Below, one piece after another: positions 41,019-50,085 of a stretch of 64,000 bases of DNA. The notes under the pieces are model-generated. The model had not been told where the DNA came from. It ran no database searches and saw only the letters and a program-made list of their open reading frames with translations. This DNA is from Bacteroidota bacterium. Its GTDB lineage: Bacteria > Bacteroidota > Bacteroidia > M30B66. The stretch lies in the NCBI GenBank assembly GCA_027483445.1, contig JAIXUS010000018.1, forward strand, positions 124,001 to 188,000. Reading direction: 5' to 3'. The translations under genes were made by a program, and so were the position numbers. Each line of letters opens with the position of its first letter. Within the stretch, counting starts at the first letter, position 1.

Positions 41019-43718
41019 ATGAAAAAGTGGATAAAAATTACCGGTATCATTGTAGGTTTTCTTTTGTTGTTGTTGATTTTGCTTCCCTTTGCATTTAAAG
41101 GAAAGATAGTTTCAACCATTCAGGAGCAAGCCAATGCAAATCTCAATGCTAAACTGCATTTTAGTGATGTAGGCTTAGATTTGTTTCGATCATTCCCAAA
41201 TTTTAGCCTGCGGCTGGATGATTTTTCAATTGAGGGCCAGGGTGATTTTAAGGGTGATACATTAATCAGCGCCGATCAGATTGGATTTACACTCGATTTA
41301 ATGAGTGTTTTTAAGGGTTCGGAGATTGGCATCCGCAATATTTCATTGAATCGCCCCAAAGTATTTTTGAAGGTAAACCCTGACGGGAAGGCCAATTGGG
41401 ATATTACGAAACCTGCGCCAGAAGTGAAGCCTGAAAAGCCGGCTGAGCCCACCAATTTTAAAATCACTTTAAAGAAGTATTCCATAACTGATGCTCAGGT
41501 AGATTACATTGATGAGATATTGAACTTTTCTACCAGGCTCCAAGGCTTAAATCACTTTGGTTCAGGAGATTTCACAGCGGATCGTACGACCTTAAAGACT
41601 CAAACCACGATTGATTCTATGGATTTGAGCTTTGATGGAATTCAGTATTTAAGCAAGGTAAATGTTGAATACAATGCTGATTTCGATTTGGATTTAAAAA
41701 ATAGTGCTTATGCGTTTTTAGAGAATGCATTGAGGTTAAACGACCTCGAATTGAAATTCAGCGGTAAGGTAATGATGCCTTCAGATGATATCGGTTTCGA
41801 TTTACAGTTTGAGACACTCAAGAATGAAGTGAAGAGCTTTATTTCATTAGTTCCGGGGGCATTTACTCAAGATTTTAAAGATGTTAAATCATCTGGAAAG
41901 CTTGCCTTTAATGGTTTTTTGAAGGGTGTTTACAATGAGAAGACAATGCCTGGATTTGGGCTCAATTTACTCATTGAAAACGGCTCTATTCAATATCCTG
42001 CCTTGCCCAAAAAAATCAGCAATATTCAAACTGATTTGCGCGTATTGTGCAGCAATGGAATTCCGGATGCCACTACTATTGATTTGCGTAAACTTCATTT
42101 GGATTTCGGGCCGTTTCCGTTTGATATGAAGGCCTTTGTAAAAACGCCAGTTTCGGATCCTGACATGAATATCGGCATTAAAACAAATATGAATTTGGCT
42201 TCGATTAAGGAATTTGTTCCCCTTGATGCCAAAACAGCCTTAAGCGGAATGCTCAATGCCGATGCGAGTTTTAAAGGCCGATTGTCGTCGATTGAACGCG
42301 AGAAATACAACGAATTTGAGGCTCGCGGAAGCGCCCTGTTAAGTAGCTTCATTTATCAGAGCGCTGATCTTCCTCAGGATGTGAAAATTGCCAGAGCTGC
42401 CATGAATTTTAACCCGCAGTTTGTGGAGTTGACAGAGCTTAATCTCACCACCGGAAAAAGTGATATTCAGGCGAGTGGAAAGCTGAGTAATTACTTGGCG
42501 TATGTTTTCAACGATGAATTAATTCGGGGTGAGTTAACGTTGAATTCCAGTTATTTAGATCTCAATCCTTTCATGGTTACAGACTCTGCAACAAGTTCAA
42601 CGGCTGCTTCTCCGGCAGCATCAGATGTAGCAGGGTATATCAGAGTACCTGCCAATATAGATTTCAGGCTTAATTCAAGAATCAACAAGCTCATTTATGA
42701 CAATATGCAGCTGAGTAATGTTGCAGGTACGCTTCTGGTGCGAGACGAAACTGTTGATTTGAACGGATTGAGTATGCAAACTTTGGGAGGAACCATTGAT
42801 ATGTCGGGGCTTTATGATACACGCGATGAGAAAGGGCCGGCTGTTGATTTCATGTTAAACATGCAAAACCTTGACGTCCGTCAGTGCGCCACAACCTTTA
42901 ATACAGTTAAGCAACTTGCACCAGTGGCTCAGCATGCAACAGGGACTATTTCTGTGAAGGATTTCCATTTTGCCTGTAAGTCAGATAAGGCCTTTAATCC
43001 GATTTTGAATACTGTGAATGGAGGCGGTCGACTCATTACTTCGGTTATCGAAATTGAAGGGTTTGAAATGGTAAAGCGCACTGCTGAAGCCTTGAAGCTC
43101 GATAAGCTGAAAAAATGGAAGTTGGAGCAAATTAACGCCGGCTTTGTCATTACTGATGGCACGGTAACTCTCGAGCCTTTTGATACGAAGTTGGTGGGTT
43201 ATCCGGCAAGAATTGGCGGGAAGACCGGATTGGATCAAAGCATTGATTATGCAGTAAATGTTGAAATACCCAGGGCGGAATTCGGAGGGGCGGCGAACTC
43301 GGTGTTAAATGGAATGGTTGCTAAAGCCAACTCTGCCGGGTTTAAAGGGTCAATTGGTGATAAAGTGCCGGTTGCAGTTCGAATCCGTGGTACTTTCAAG
43401 GATCCTAAAGTTACTACCGATATTCGCCAGCAAGCGAATGATGTGATGAATGATTTGAAAAAGCAGGCCGAGGAGAAAGCCCGTGAGGAGCTTGAGAAGC
43501 GGAAAAAGGAATTGGAGGACCGAGCCAATGCAGAAAAAGATCGTTTGAAAAAAGAGGCTGAAGAGAAATTAAAAAGGGAGCAGGAGCGTTTGAAGTCTGA
43601 AGCGGACAAAGCCAAGTCTGAAGCTGAACGCAGGGCCAAGGAAGAAGCTGAGAAGGCCAAACGTAAAGCGGAGGAAGAAGCTAAGAAGGGATTGAATAAT
43701 CTTTTAAAGCGTAAATGA
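41019..43718 (+). CDS. AsmA-family envelope protein with charged C-terminal helix
   Basis: An 899-residue protein anchored by an N-terminal transmembrane helix (ITGIIVGFLLLLLILLPFAF, about 7-26). The AsmA N-terminal signature follows (ISADQIGFTLDLMSVFKGSEIGIRNISL region, FLKVNPDGKANWDI), then a long beta-rich body and an AsmA-like C-terminal part. AsmA-like proteins are thought to bridge inner and outer membranes and carry phospholipids. The last 85 residues or so are a highly charged Lys/Glu/Ala helix (from about 810), which may be a long single helix or coiled coil. ATG at 41019; a TTG at 41013 is less likely. The next gene overlaps by four bases. Confidence 0.87.
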   Translation: MKKWIKITGIIVGFLLLLLILLPFAFKGKIVSTIQEQANANLNAKLHFSDVGLDLFRSFPNFSLRLDDFSIEGQGDFKGDTLISADQIGFTLDLMSVFKGSEIGIRNISLNRPKVFLKVNPDGKANWDITKPAPEVKPEKPAEPTNFKITLKKYSITDAQVDYIDEILNFSTRLQGLNHFGSGDFTADRTTLKTQTTIDSMDLSFDGIQYLSKVNVEYNADFDLDLKNSAYAFLENALRLNDLELKFSGKVMMPSDDIGFDLQFETLKNEVKSFISLVPGAFTQDFKDVKSSGKLAFNGFLKGVYNEKTMPGFGLNLLIENGSIQYPALPKKISNIQTDLRVLCSNGIPDATTIDLRKLHLDFGPFPFDMKAFVKTPVSDPDMNIGIKTNMNLASIKEFVPLDAKTALSGMLNADASFKGRLSSIEREKYNEFEARGSALLSSFIYQSADLPQDVKIARAAMNFNPQFVELTELNLTTGKSDIQASGKLSNYLAYVFNDELIRGELTLNSSYLDLNPFMVTDSATSSTAASPAASDVAGYIRVPANIDFRLNSRINKLIYDNMQLSNVAGTLLVRDETVDLNGLSMQTLGGTIDMSGLYDTRDEKGPAVDFMLNMQNLDVRQCATTFNTVKQLAPVAQHATGTISVKDFHFACKSDKAFNPILNTVNGGGRLITSVIEIEGFEMVKRTAEALKLDKLKKWKLEQINAGFVITDGTVTLEPFDTKLVGYPARIGGKTGLDQSIDYAVNVEIPRAEFGGAANSVLNGMVAKANSAGFKGSIGDKVPVAVRIRGTFKDPKVTTDIRQQANDVMNDLKKQAEEKAREELEKRKKELEDRANAEKDRLKKEAEEKLKREQERLKSEADKAKSEAERRAKEEAEKAKRKAEEEAKKGLNNLLKRK

Positions 43719-45676
43719 CAGCAGTAAGACTGGTCTTTTTAATTGTTGGAATTTTCCTGATTCAGCATAGCGTTGTTGGTCAGGATAAAGAAGAGTTGTG
43801 TCCACTTTCGGAGAACAAGAAAGCCCGTAAGCTCTATGAAAAGGCCCTTGATGTGGCTCGAACTGATAAGAATGAGGCTAGAGTGTTGTTAAAAGAGGCC
43901 GTAGAGATAGACCCGGGGTTTGCACGCGCCAATTGGGTCCTTGCCGACATGCTGTACAAGCAGAAACGTCCATTAGAGGCAAAGGTGTATTTGGAAACGG
44001 TTACACGTATTTGTCCTGAATTTGAGCCTATTGCATTTTACCGTTTGGGTCTCATTTATTTTGAAGAAAAGAAATGGAAAGAGGCATCGCAGGTACTTCA
44101 GCAGTTTGTAGACAGTAAATCGAGGAAGGAGGCTGAGAAAAGTGAATCAAGGGAATTGATTACGGCGTGTCGGTTTTATTTGGATGGCTATGCCAATCCG
44201 GTTCCGTTTAATCCATCCACCCTTGATGCTATTTGTTCGGAGGCCGACGAGTATCTACCTATTATTACGCCCGACCAGGAGTTTGCGTATTTTACACGAA
44301 GCACGTTTATTGAAGACAGGTTTACCGGTGGAATCAACACTGAGAAAAAGCGGCAGGAGCGGTTTTGTTTGAGCAGTGTAGTTGGCTCCAATTCGTTTAC
44401 GAAGGGTGAGCCCTTGCCGGCGCCGTTTAACAGTAATAACAATGAGGGTGGAGCTACCCTTAGTGCTGATAACAGATTGATGTTTTTTACCATTTGCCGC
44501 AATGAGGGCGGTGAAGGGCTCAATTGCGATTTGTATTACAGCGTAAATTCGGGCGGGAAATGGTCTGAAATTAAAAATGCGGGCTCTACCATCAACGGGA
44601 AGACTTCGTGGGAGTCGCAGCCAAGCCTTTCGAGTGATGGTCGCACCTTGTATTTTGCCTCTAACCGCGAAGGCGGCAAAGGTGGAATTGATATTTGGAA
44701 AAGCACACGCGATGCAAAGGGTAATTGGGGAATTCCGGAGAATTTAGGCCCTGACATTAACACGCCAGGGAACGAAAAGTCGCCTTTCTTCCACTCTGAC
44801 GGCCAAACCCTGTATTTTTCATCTACTGGTCATGTGGGGTTTGGTGGCTATGATATTTTTTTATCGAAGTTGGGTAAGGATGACATTTGGGCGAAGCCTA
44901 AGAATATTGGTTACCCGATTAATTCTGAGAAAGATGATCTGGGCTTTTTTGTGAGTACAGATGGTCAACATGGTTACTTTGCTTCTGATAAAATGAAAGG
45001 TAAAGGCGGTTGGGATGTCTATTCGTTCGACTTGTACAAAGAGGCCAGACCTGAGAAAGTATTGTTTGTTTCCGGCGCTTTGAAGGATGAAAACAACAAG
45101 GTAATTTCAGATGCACGGGTGGAAATTAAAAACGTGAGAACCAAGGAAATACAGACCATCGATGTGGACTCGCTAACCGGAAAATATGTTGCTGTGGTAG
45201 CGTTTAATGATGACCATATTGTTACTGTGCAAAAAGAGGGGAAGGCCTTTACTTCGCAATACTTTTCAAAGGCCGATTCTTCGCTGGGCAAACCTGTGAA
45301 AATGGATATGAAGGTAGAGTCGATAGAGGTTGGAAAGCCCTACAAGCTGAATAACATTCGGTTTGGAACCAATTCATCGATGTTGAATCGAGAAACTCTG
45401 GTGATTATTGAGGAGCTCACTCGATTTCTACAAATGAATAAGTCGGTAAAAATTGCTATTCAGGGGCATACCGATAATGTTGGTAATCCGGCTGAAAACC
45501 AGCGTTTATCGGAGGCGAGGGCAAAGGTGATTTTTGATTTACTTATTCTCAATGGAATTGCTTCTGAGCGTTTGAGTTACAAGGGTTTTGGCTCTTCGCG
45601 CCCGGTGGCTTCCAATTTAACAGAGAAAGGCAAAGCCTTAAATCGCAGAACTGAGTTTCAGGTTGTGGCCAAATAA
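43715..45676 (+). CDS. OmpA-family protein with TPR and PD40 propeller
   Basis: A 653-residue outer-membrane-associated protein with a signal peptide (about 1-22, ending SVVGQ). Domains in order: TPR repeats (about 30-150), WD40-like PD40 beta-propeller repeats (about 175-445; LSSDGRTLYFASNREGGKGGIDIW, FHSDGQTLYFSSTGHVGFGGYDIF), a small beta-sandwich of the carboxypeptidase-regulatory type (about 450-530), and a C-terminal OmpA peptidoglycan-binding domain (IAIQGHTDNVGNPAENQRLSEARA ... RLSYKGFGSSRPVASN ... NRRTEFQVV). This architecture is frequent in Bacteroidota. Its ATG overlaps the AsmA-like stop by four bases. Confidence 0.93.
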   Translation: MTAVRLVFLIVGIFLIQHSVVGQDKEELCPLSENKKARKLYEKALDVARTDKNEARVLLKEAVEIDPGFARANWVLADMLYKQKRPLEAKVYLETVTRICPEFEPIAFYRLGLIYFEEKKWKEASQVLQQFVDSKSRKEAEKSESRELITACRFYLDGYANPVPFNPSTLDAICSEADEYLPIITPDQEFAYFTRSTFIEDRFTGGINTEKKRQERFCLSSVVGSNSFTKGEPLPAPFNSNNNEGGATLSADNRLMFFTICRNEGGEGLNCDLYYSVNSGGKWSEIKNAGSTINGKTSWESQPSLSSDGRTLYFASNREGGKGGIDIWKSTRDAKGNWGIPENLGPDINTPGNEKSPFFHSDGQTLYFSSTGHVGFGGYDIFLSKLGKDDIWAKPKNIGYPINSEKDDLGFFVSTDGQHGYFASDKMKGKGGWDVYSFDLYKEARPEKVLFVSGALKDENNKVISDARVEIKNVRTKEIQTIDVDSLTGKYVAVVAFNDDHIVTVQKEGKAFTSQYFSKADSSLGKPVKMDMKVESIEVGKPYKLNNIRFGTNSSMLNRETLVIIEELTRFLQMNKSVKIAIQGHTDNVGNPAENQRLSEARAKVIFDLLILNGIASERLSYKGFGSSRPVASNLTEKGKALNRRTEFQVVAK

Positions 45677-46013
45677 TGGCGCGGTTTGCTGGGGTTAAGT
45701 ATTGGCTTCAAAGTGCTGAGTAAATTTAGCGCCAGCGGGTGCAGCGGATACCCCGGAAAACAGAGTGAGCGCGGGAGTGGGAGGTGAGGGCGAGTGTGAA
45801 TATGAGAGCGAGGAGCGTGGGTGTCGAGGGTGAATGAAAAAGGAGTGCGATGGCGGCTCTGTTTGAGGAGTAGCAGCGAAACACGCGGTGCCCGGAGATA
45901 CAGTTTCAGGGTATCGAAAGGCTGAGCGAGGCAGGCGCCCAAAGCGAACCATGGAGGCCGACTGCCACTTTTTAGGGCCAATTAAGATTCGGGCCGGGAA
46001 TTGTTTTTCGTTT
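45677..46013. other. Gene-free stretch with structured repeat copy 2
   Basis: 337 bases between converging genes, most of it the structured repeat at 45729-45940. Long minus-strand frames cross it, but their translated sequences are low-complexity and only reflect the repeat. Confidence 0.7.
45729..45940. repeat. Structured intergenic repeat, copy 2
   Basis: Partner of 6487-6615. Conserved blocks: start (45729-45754), TGAGGAGTAGCAGCGAAA to CGCGGTGCC (45864-45892), and AGGCAGGCGCCC at the end. The interior is longer (about 107 bases, GA-rich) and bounded by an 8-bp inverted repeat, AAACAGAG (45758-45765) and CTCTGTTT (45857-45864), in the place where copy 1 has CCCGGAT/ATCCGGG. A further pair GATACCC (in block 1) and GGGTATC (about 45909-45915) is seen in this copy. 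Confidence 0.75.
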
Positions 46014-46931
46014 TTAGACTGAAAATTCAATTTCCCAGAGCATTACCGCGCGATCGTCGGAGGCGCTTGCGATGATGTTGGTATTTGGTATCCAGTGCAG
46101 GCTATTTACGGAATTGACGTGTCCCTGGTGCTTGTCTTTGTCGATTCGCAGCAGTATTTCGAACTGGTCGGTGTCCCAGATTTTTATCGTTTTATCGCGG
46201 CTTCCTGTGGCAAACCATTGGCCTGAGGAGTGCCAAACAATTTCGTAGATGGCGTAATTGTGGGCGGGGATGGTTTTGATGAGTGTCCAACTGCCGACGT
46301 CCCAAACCGAAAGGTGTGCGTCTTTGGATCCGCTGAGCAAAAAGCGGCCATCGGGGCTGAATGAAACAGTGTTTACGCTTTGTGTATGAGCCTGGTAGCT
46401 GTGTATAAGTTCGAGTGTTTCGGCGTTGAGTATTTTTATTTGACCATCGCCACAGGCCACCGCGAGTATGGAGTAATCGTGGTTGAAGGCGGTTCGGCGA
46501 ATTTTAGCGTTGCATAGCCATAATTCGCGGCTGCATTGAAATACTGAGGATTGCCAAACGGTAAGATTTCCGTCGGCGCCGGCTGCGATTACCTGATTGC
46601 GTTTCGCGTCGAAATTGAGGTGAAAGACGCCTTTGGTGTGCGCGAGCAGGTACTTCACCTCGGCTTTTTGTTGAAGATCGACCACATGAATTCCGCCCTG
46701 GTCGTTACCAATGAGCAGCAGTGGTTCGTTTGGCAGGATGAGTAAACTGTAAACTACTCCGGCTGAGCGAGCGATGAGTTTGGCTTCGTTAATACCATTG
46801 ATTTGCCATTCGGCGATTTGGCGGTCGGAACCGGCCGAAATGATACTTCCTGCAGCGGTACCTTGGGTTACCGTGTAAACTGCTCCTTGATGTCCGGTTA
46901 ATGCGATTACCCTTTTCGCTGAAACTTTCAT
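46014..46931 (-). CDS. WD40-repeat protein
   Basis: A 305-residue cytoplasmic protein made of WD40 repeats, with clear units such as VSFSPDGRFLLSGSKDAHLSVWDV, IVWHSSGQWFATGSRDKTIKIWD and LHWIPNTNIIASASDDRAVMLWEI; about seven blades are expected. No signal peptide and no catalytic domain. Such propellers serve as protein-binding platforms. Start at ATG 46931 (MKVSAKRVIALTGHQGAVYTV), four bases after a perfect -7 element; an earlier start at 46973 would precede that element. Divergent from htpG. Confidence 0.9.
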   Translation of the reverse strand: MKVSAKRVIALTGHQGAVYTVTQGTAAGSIISAGSDRQIAEWQINGINEAKLIARSAGVVYSLLILPNEPLLLIGNDQGGIHVVDLQQKAEVKYLLAHTKGVFHLNFDAKRNQVIAAGADGNLTVWQSSVFQCSRELWLCNAKIRRTAFNHDYSILAVACGDGQIKILNAETLELIHSYQAHTQSVNTVSFSPDGRFLLSGSKDAHLSVWDVGSWTLIKTIPAHNYAIYEIVWHSSGQWFATGSRDKTIKIWDTDQFEILLRIDKDKHQGHVNSVNSLHWIPNTNIIASASDDRAVMLWEIEFSV

Positions 46932-46935
46932 GGGA

Positions 46936-46943
46936 CAAAGGTA
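46936..46943 (-). promoter_or_regulatory. -7 element of the WD40 gene
   Basis: TACCTTTG on the minus strand, exact, four bases before ATG 46931. Confidence 0.6.
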
Positions 46944-47058
46944 GTGGGGCCTGATGAATAAAGTACGTTGCATTGAGCAATGCTTACTGCGCCAATTTGG
47001 CAGTTTCGGGGAGCTGGCACAGGGCTTGAAAACCGCGCATCACTTAACGAAAAAACCT

Positions 47059-48870
47059 ATGCAAACCGGAAGAATCAACGTTCATACTGAGAATATTTTC
47101 CCCATTATCAAGAAGTTTCTGTATTCTGATCATGAAATTTTCCTTCGTGAATTGGTCAGTAACGCAGTAGATGCGAGTCAGAAGTTAAAAACCCTTGGCT
47201 CGACGGGCGAATTTGCGGGCGATTTGGGAGAGTTGCGGGTAGATGTTCGCATTGATGCTGAAAAAAAGACACTTACGATTTCGGATCGTGGAATTGGCAT
47301 GACAGCCGAAGAGATCGACAAGTACATTAATCAGATTGCATTTTCGGGTGCTGAAGAGTTTGTTGAGAAGTATAAAGACAGACCGGAGGCCAATGCTATT
47401 ATTGGTCATTTTGGTTTGGGTTTTTATTCTTCATTCATGGTGGCCTCGAAGGTGGAGATTCTTTCGCGGTCGTATAAAACAGACGCTGTTGCTGCGCGAT
47501 GGGAGTGTGATGGAAGTCCTGAGTTTACTTTGGAGGAAGGCGTTCGTGAAGAGAGAGGAACCGACATTGTACTTCACATCCATGAAGATTCTTTTGAGTT
47601 TCTGGAGTCTTCCCGGATCAGTACGCTTTTAAATAAGTATTGCAAGTTTCTGCCTGTAGCGGTTTGTTTTGAGGATAAACAGATTAATAACACCCAACCG
47701 GCCTGGACTCGTAAGCCGTCGGATTTGCAGGCGGAGGATTATGAGAAGTTTTACGAGGAGCTGTATCCGTTTGCCGAAAAGCCGCTGTTTCACATTCATT
47801 TGAATGTAGATTATCCGTTTAATCTTACGGGAATTCTCTATTTCCCGAAGATGCAGCGGAACTTCGAGGTTCAGAAGAACAAGATTCAGCTTTACTGCAA
47901 TCAAGTTTTTGTGACAGATTCGGTAGAAGGCATAGTTCCAGAGTTCCTCACCCTGTTGCATGGTGTTATTGATTCGCCTGATATTCCGCTAAATGTATCG
48001 CGTTCGTATTTGCAGAGCGATGCGAATGTGAAGAAGATTAGCAGTCACATTACTAAAAAGGTCGCTGATAAGCTTGAGGAGTTGTTTAAGAACAACCGTG
48101 AGGATTATCAAAGCAAGTGGAACGATGTGAAGTTGTTCATTCAGTATGGCATGCTTAGCGACGAGAAGTTTGCGGAGAAGGCACCCAAGTTCAATCTTTT
48201 TCAAGATGTGAAAGGTGGTTTTCATACTGCCGAAGAGGTTCAGGAAAAGCTTAAATCTTTGCAAACCGATAAGGATGGTAATCTCATCGTGTTGTATGCT
48301 TCTAACAAGGAAGATCAGCACAGTTTTATCGAGGCTGCCGCTGAACGCGGATATGAGGTGTTGTTGATGGATTCGGCCTTAGACGCACACCTGCTGAATA
48401 TGTTGGAGAGCAAGTGGGAAAAGACACGCTTTGTTCGTGTAGATGCCGATACGCCCGACAAGTTGATTGTTAAAGATGAACCTGTGGTTTCGAAGCTAAG
48501 TGAGGAGGAGCAGAACACGCTTAAGAAAATTGTGGAGGAGCAAGGCAAATCTGGATTTAGTGTGCAGCTTGAGCCTATGAGTGAGACCGATCTTCCGGTG
48601 CTCATTACCCGCCCTGAGTTTATGCGGCGAATGAAGGATATGTCGGCTTTGGGTGGTCCCAATGCATTTATGCGCGATATTCCTGAGTCGTTGAATTTGG
48701 TGGTGAATACCAATCATCCTCTGGCCGGACGTATTCTCAATGAGGCGAATTCAGAGGAGCAGGCTCGTTTGATTCAGCAAGCCACCGACTTGGCGTTGTT
48801 GTCTCAGAATTTGCTGAAAGGCGAGGAGCTCACCCGGTTTATTCGTCGTAGCGCCGGCCAGCTCGTTTAA
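47059..48870 (+). CDS. htpG: Chaperone HtpG (Hsp90)
   Basis: A 603-residue ATP-dependent chaperone. N-terminal GHKL ATPase: FLYSDHEIFLRELVSNAVDASQK at about 15-37, LTISDRGIGMT at about 73-83, and GHFGLGFYSSFMVA at about 115-128. The middle domain and the C-terminal dimerisation domain are present (NLVVNTNHPLAGRI near 555). Start at ATG 47059 (MQTGRINVHTENIF), the family start; the frame extends back to 46954 but that part is unlike Hsp90 and includes the promoter region. A small inverted repeat, GCATTG-AG-CAATGC, is at 46970-46983. A strong terminator follows. Confidence 0.97.
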   Translation: MQTGRINVHTENIFPIIKKFLYSDHEIFLRELVSNAVDASQKLKTLGSTGEFAGDLGELRVDVRIDAEKKTLTISDRGIGMTAEEIDKYINQIAFSGAEEFVEKYKDRPEANAIIGHFGLGFYSSFMVASKVEILSRSYKTDAVAARWECDGSPEFTLEEGVREERGTDIVLHIHEDSFEFLESSRISTLLNKYCKFLPVAVCFEDKQINNTQPAWTRKPSDLQAEDYEKFYEELYPFAEKPLFHIHLNVDYPFNLTGILYFPKMQRNFEVQKNKIQLYCNQVFVTDSVEGIVPEFLTLLHGVIDSPDIPLNVSRSYLQSDANVKKISSHITKKVADKLEELFKNNREDYQSKWNDVKLFIQYGMLSDEKFAEKAPKFNLFQDVKGGFHTAEEVQEKLKSLQTDKDGNLIVLYASNKEDQHSFIEAAAERGYEVLLMDSALDAHLLNMLESKWEKTRFVRVDADTPDKLIVKDEPVVSKLSEEEQNTLKKIVEEQGKSGFSVQLEPMSETDLPVLITRPEFMRRMKDMSALGGPNAFMRDIPESLNLVVNTNHPLAGRILNEANSEEQARLIQQATDLALLSQNLLKGEELTRFIRRSAGQLV

Positions 48871-48889
48871 CCGACTATATCTTATATGG

Positions 48890-48930
48890 CCCGGTGGGAA
48901 GGATACCCTGTTTCTTCTCACCGGGTTTTT
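48890..48930 (+). terminator. Intrinsic terminator after htpG
   Basis: CCCGGTGGGAAG (48890-48901) pairs with CTTCTCACCGGG (48914-48925), one G-T pair in 12, loop of 12, then five T. Confidence 0.85.
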
Positions 48931-48955
48931 GTATTTTGCTCTCAAAACCAATATC

Positions 48956-49825
48956 ATGAAGCAATCTTTACTCGTTTTCTCCTTCTTGTTTTGTGTTCTT
49001 GTTCAGGCACAGGTGGAGTATCCTTATCCGATTAAAAAGTGGAGTTTGCAGCAGTTTAAATTGGTTGGTGGGTATAACGCTTATTCGCCTCAGTTAACCG
49101 ATTATTCCAGTATTTCACAGCTGGCTAAATCGAGTTCCGACCTTAACATACCCACTGATATTGCCTTGTTTAACCGGCGCGATGATTCTCAGCAAGGCTC
49201 CTTGGGGAATTTGGTTTTGTGGGCTTCGGCCGGATACAGTCCCGGTAATGCTGCTGAAAAGTCGATTAACACCCGAAGAATGCTTCAATTCAGTTTGGGT
49301 TATCAGGAGGTATCAACGTTAGAGGCGGCCTATTCGATTAATCAGAAGATTTTCAGCACTCCTGATAGCAGCTTATCGCGCGATTATTTTGTATTTGGAA
49401 GACAAAGGGCTGTAATACTGGAGAGCGTTTATCTTCTCCGTACCGATGTAGAGCGTGCGGTTTATGCCTACGGTGGAGTTGGTTTGCAGTTGGGAATGAG
49501 TCTTTCAAGCGTTCTGGAGGAGAACACCAACCGATCGTTTATTTACACAACCAGCGATAGTTCGGCCACTACTTTCATTCCCAATATTGAGGAGATCAAA
49601 GGAGTATCATATTTTAATACGGGCTTAGTGTTGCCTTTTGGGGCACATGCCCGAATCTACAAGAATTGGGGTGCTGTAGCTGATTTTCGCTATGTATTTG
49701 GCTTTTCACAAGCCCTGGGTGGTTTGGGCTTTACCCGTTCTTACTTTCAAGCATCCTTAGGCATCAGTTACACCTTAGGAAAGTTTCCTGACAGGAAGCC
49801 TGAAGACGAAATCGAGGAATTTTGA
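48956..49825 (+). CDS. Exported protein, probable outer-membrane beta-barrel
   Basis: A 289-residue protein with a signal peptide (about 1-19, FSFLFCVLVQAQ). The remainder alternates polar and hydrophobic residues with many aromatic ends of strands (VYAYGGVGLQLGMSL, FNTGLVLPFGAHARIYKNWGAVADFRYVFGF, FQASLGISYTLG), as in small beta-barrels of about eight to ten strands. I recognise no specific family. ATG at 48956 is preferred because a promoter-like TATTTTG sits at 48932-48938; the ATG at 48929 would lie upstream of it. The htpG terminator ends just before. Confidence 0.75.
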   Translation: MKQSLLVFSFLFCVLVQAQVEYPYPIKKWSLQQFKLVGGYNAYSPQLTDYSSISQLAKSSSDLNIPTDIALFNRRDDSQQGSLGNLVLWASAGYSPGNAAEKSINTRRMLQFSLGYQEVSTLEAAYSINQKIFSTPDSSLSRDYFVFGRQRAVILESVYLLRTDVERAVYAYGGVGLQLGMSLSSVLEENTNRSFIYTTSDSSATTFIPNIEEIKGVSYFNTGLVLPFGAHARIYKNWGAVADFRYVFGFSQALGGLGFTRSYFQASLGISYTLGKFPDRKPEDEIEEF

Positions 49826-49830
49826 GAGAC

Positions 49831-50082
49831 CTAGGCGGTTGGCTTCTCGCTGTTTTTCCAGTTTTTGTATGCCATGTAACCGAAGCCTGCAAGAATTAGG
49901 TAAGGCATGGTCATTAGGTAAAGGATGCCGTCGTTTAGTCCACGGCCTACCACTTTGCCTTGTCCGTTGATATTGGATTCAACCTGTGTACGACACATAG
50001 CACACTGAGCAAAGCTTGCAACAGGGCTAATCATCAACAGCACAAGAACAGAAATCGAAAGGATGAATCTGCGCATTTTCAT
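49831..50082 (-). CDS. Small membrane protein with CxxC, in a cytochrome oxidase operon
   Basis: An 83-residue protein: signal-like N-terminus (FILSISVLVLLMISPVASFAQ), then CAMCRTQVESN, and one transmembrane helix (GILYLMTMPYLILAGFGYMAY). The CxxC after the signal sequence would face the periplasm and could bind copper or take part in thiol exchange during oxidase assembly; this is inference from the operon, in which it follows DUF420 by three bases and SCO before that. Small proteins of this layout are common at this place in Bacteroidota and have no assigned function known to me. Confidence 0.8.
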   Translation of the reverse strand: MKMRRFILSISVLVLLMISPVASFAQCAMCRTQVESNINGQGKVVGRGLNDGILYLMTMPYLILAGFGYMAYKNWKNSEKPTA

Positions 50083-50085
50083 GGT

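Noticed and set aside
45658-46030. Two long minus-strand frames of about 107 and 111 codons
   Set aside because: They cross repeat copy 2 and the end of the OmpA-type gene; Pro/Ser/His-rich, low-complexity products with no promoter.
46970-46983. GCATTG-AG-CAATGC upstream of htpG as a heat-shock operator
   Set aside because: It does not match CIRCE or other heat-shock elements I know, and six-bp arms are weak evidence.
46954-47058. N-terminal extension of htpG
   Set aside because: Hsp90 proteins start at the MQTGRINVHTE region; the extra 35 residues have no counterpart.
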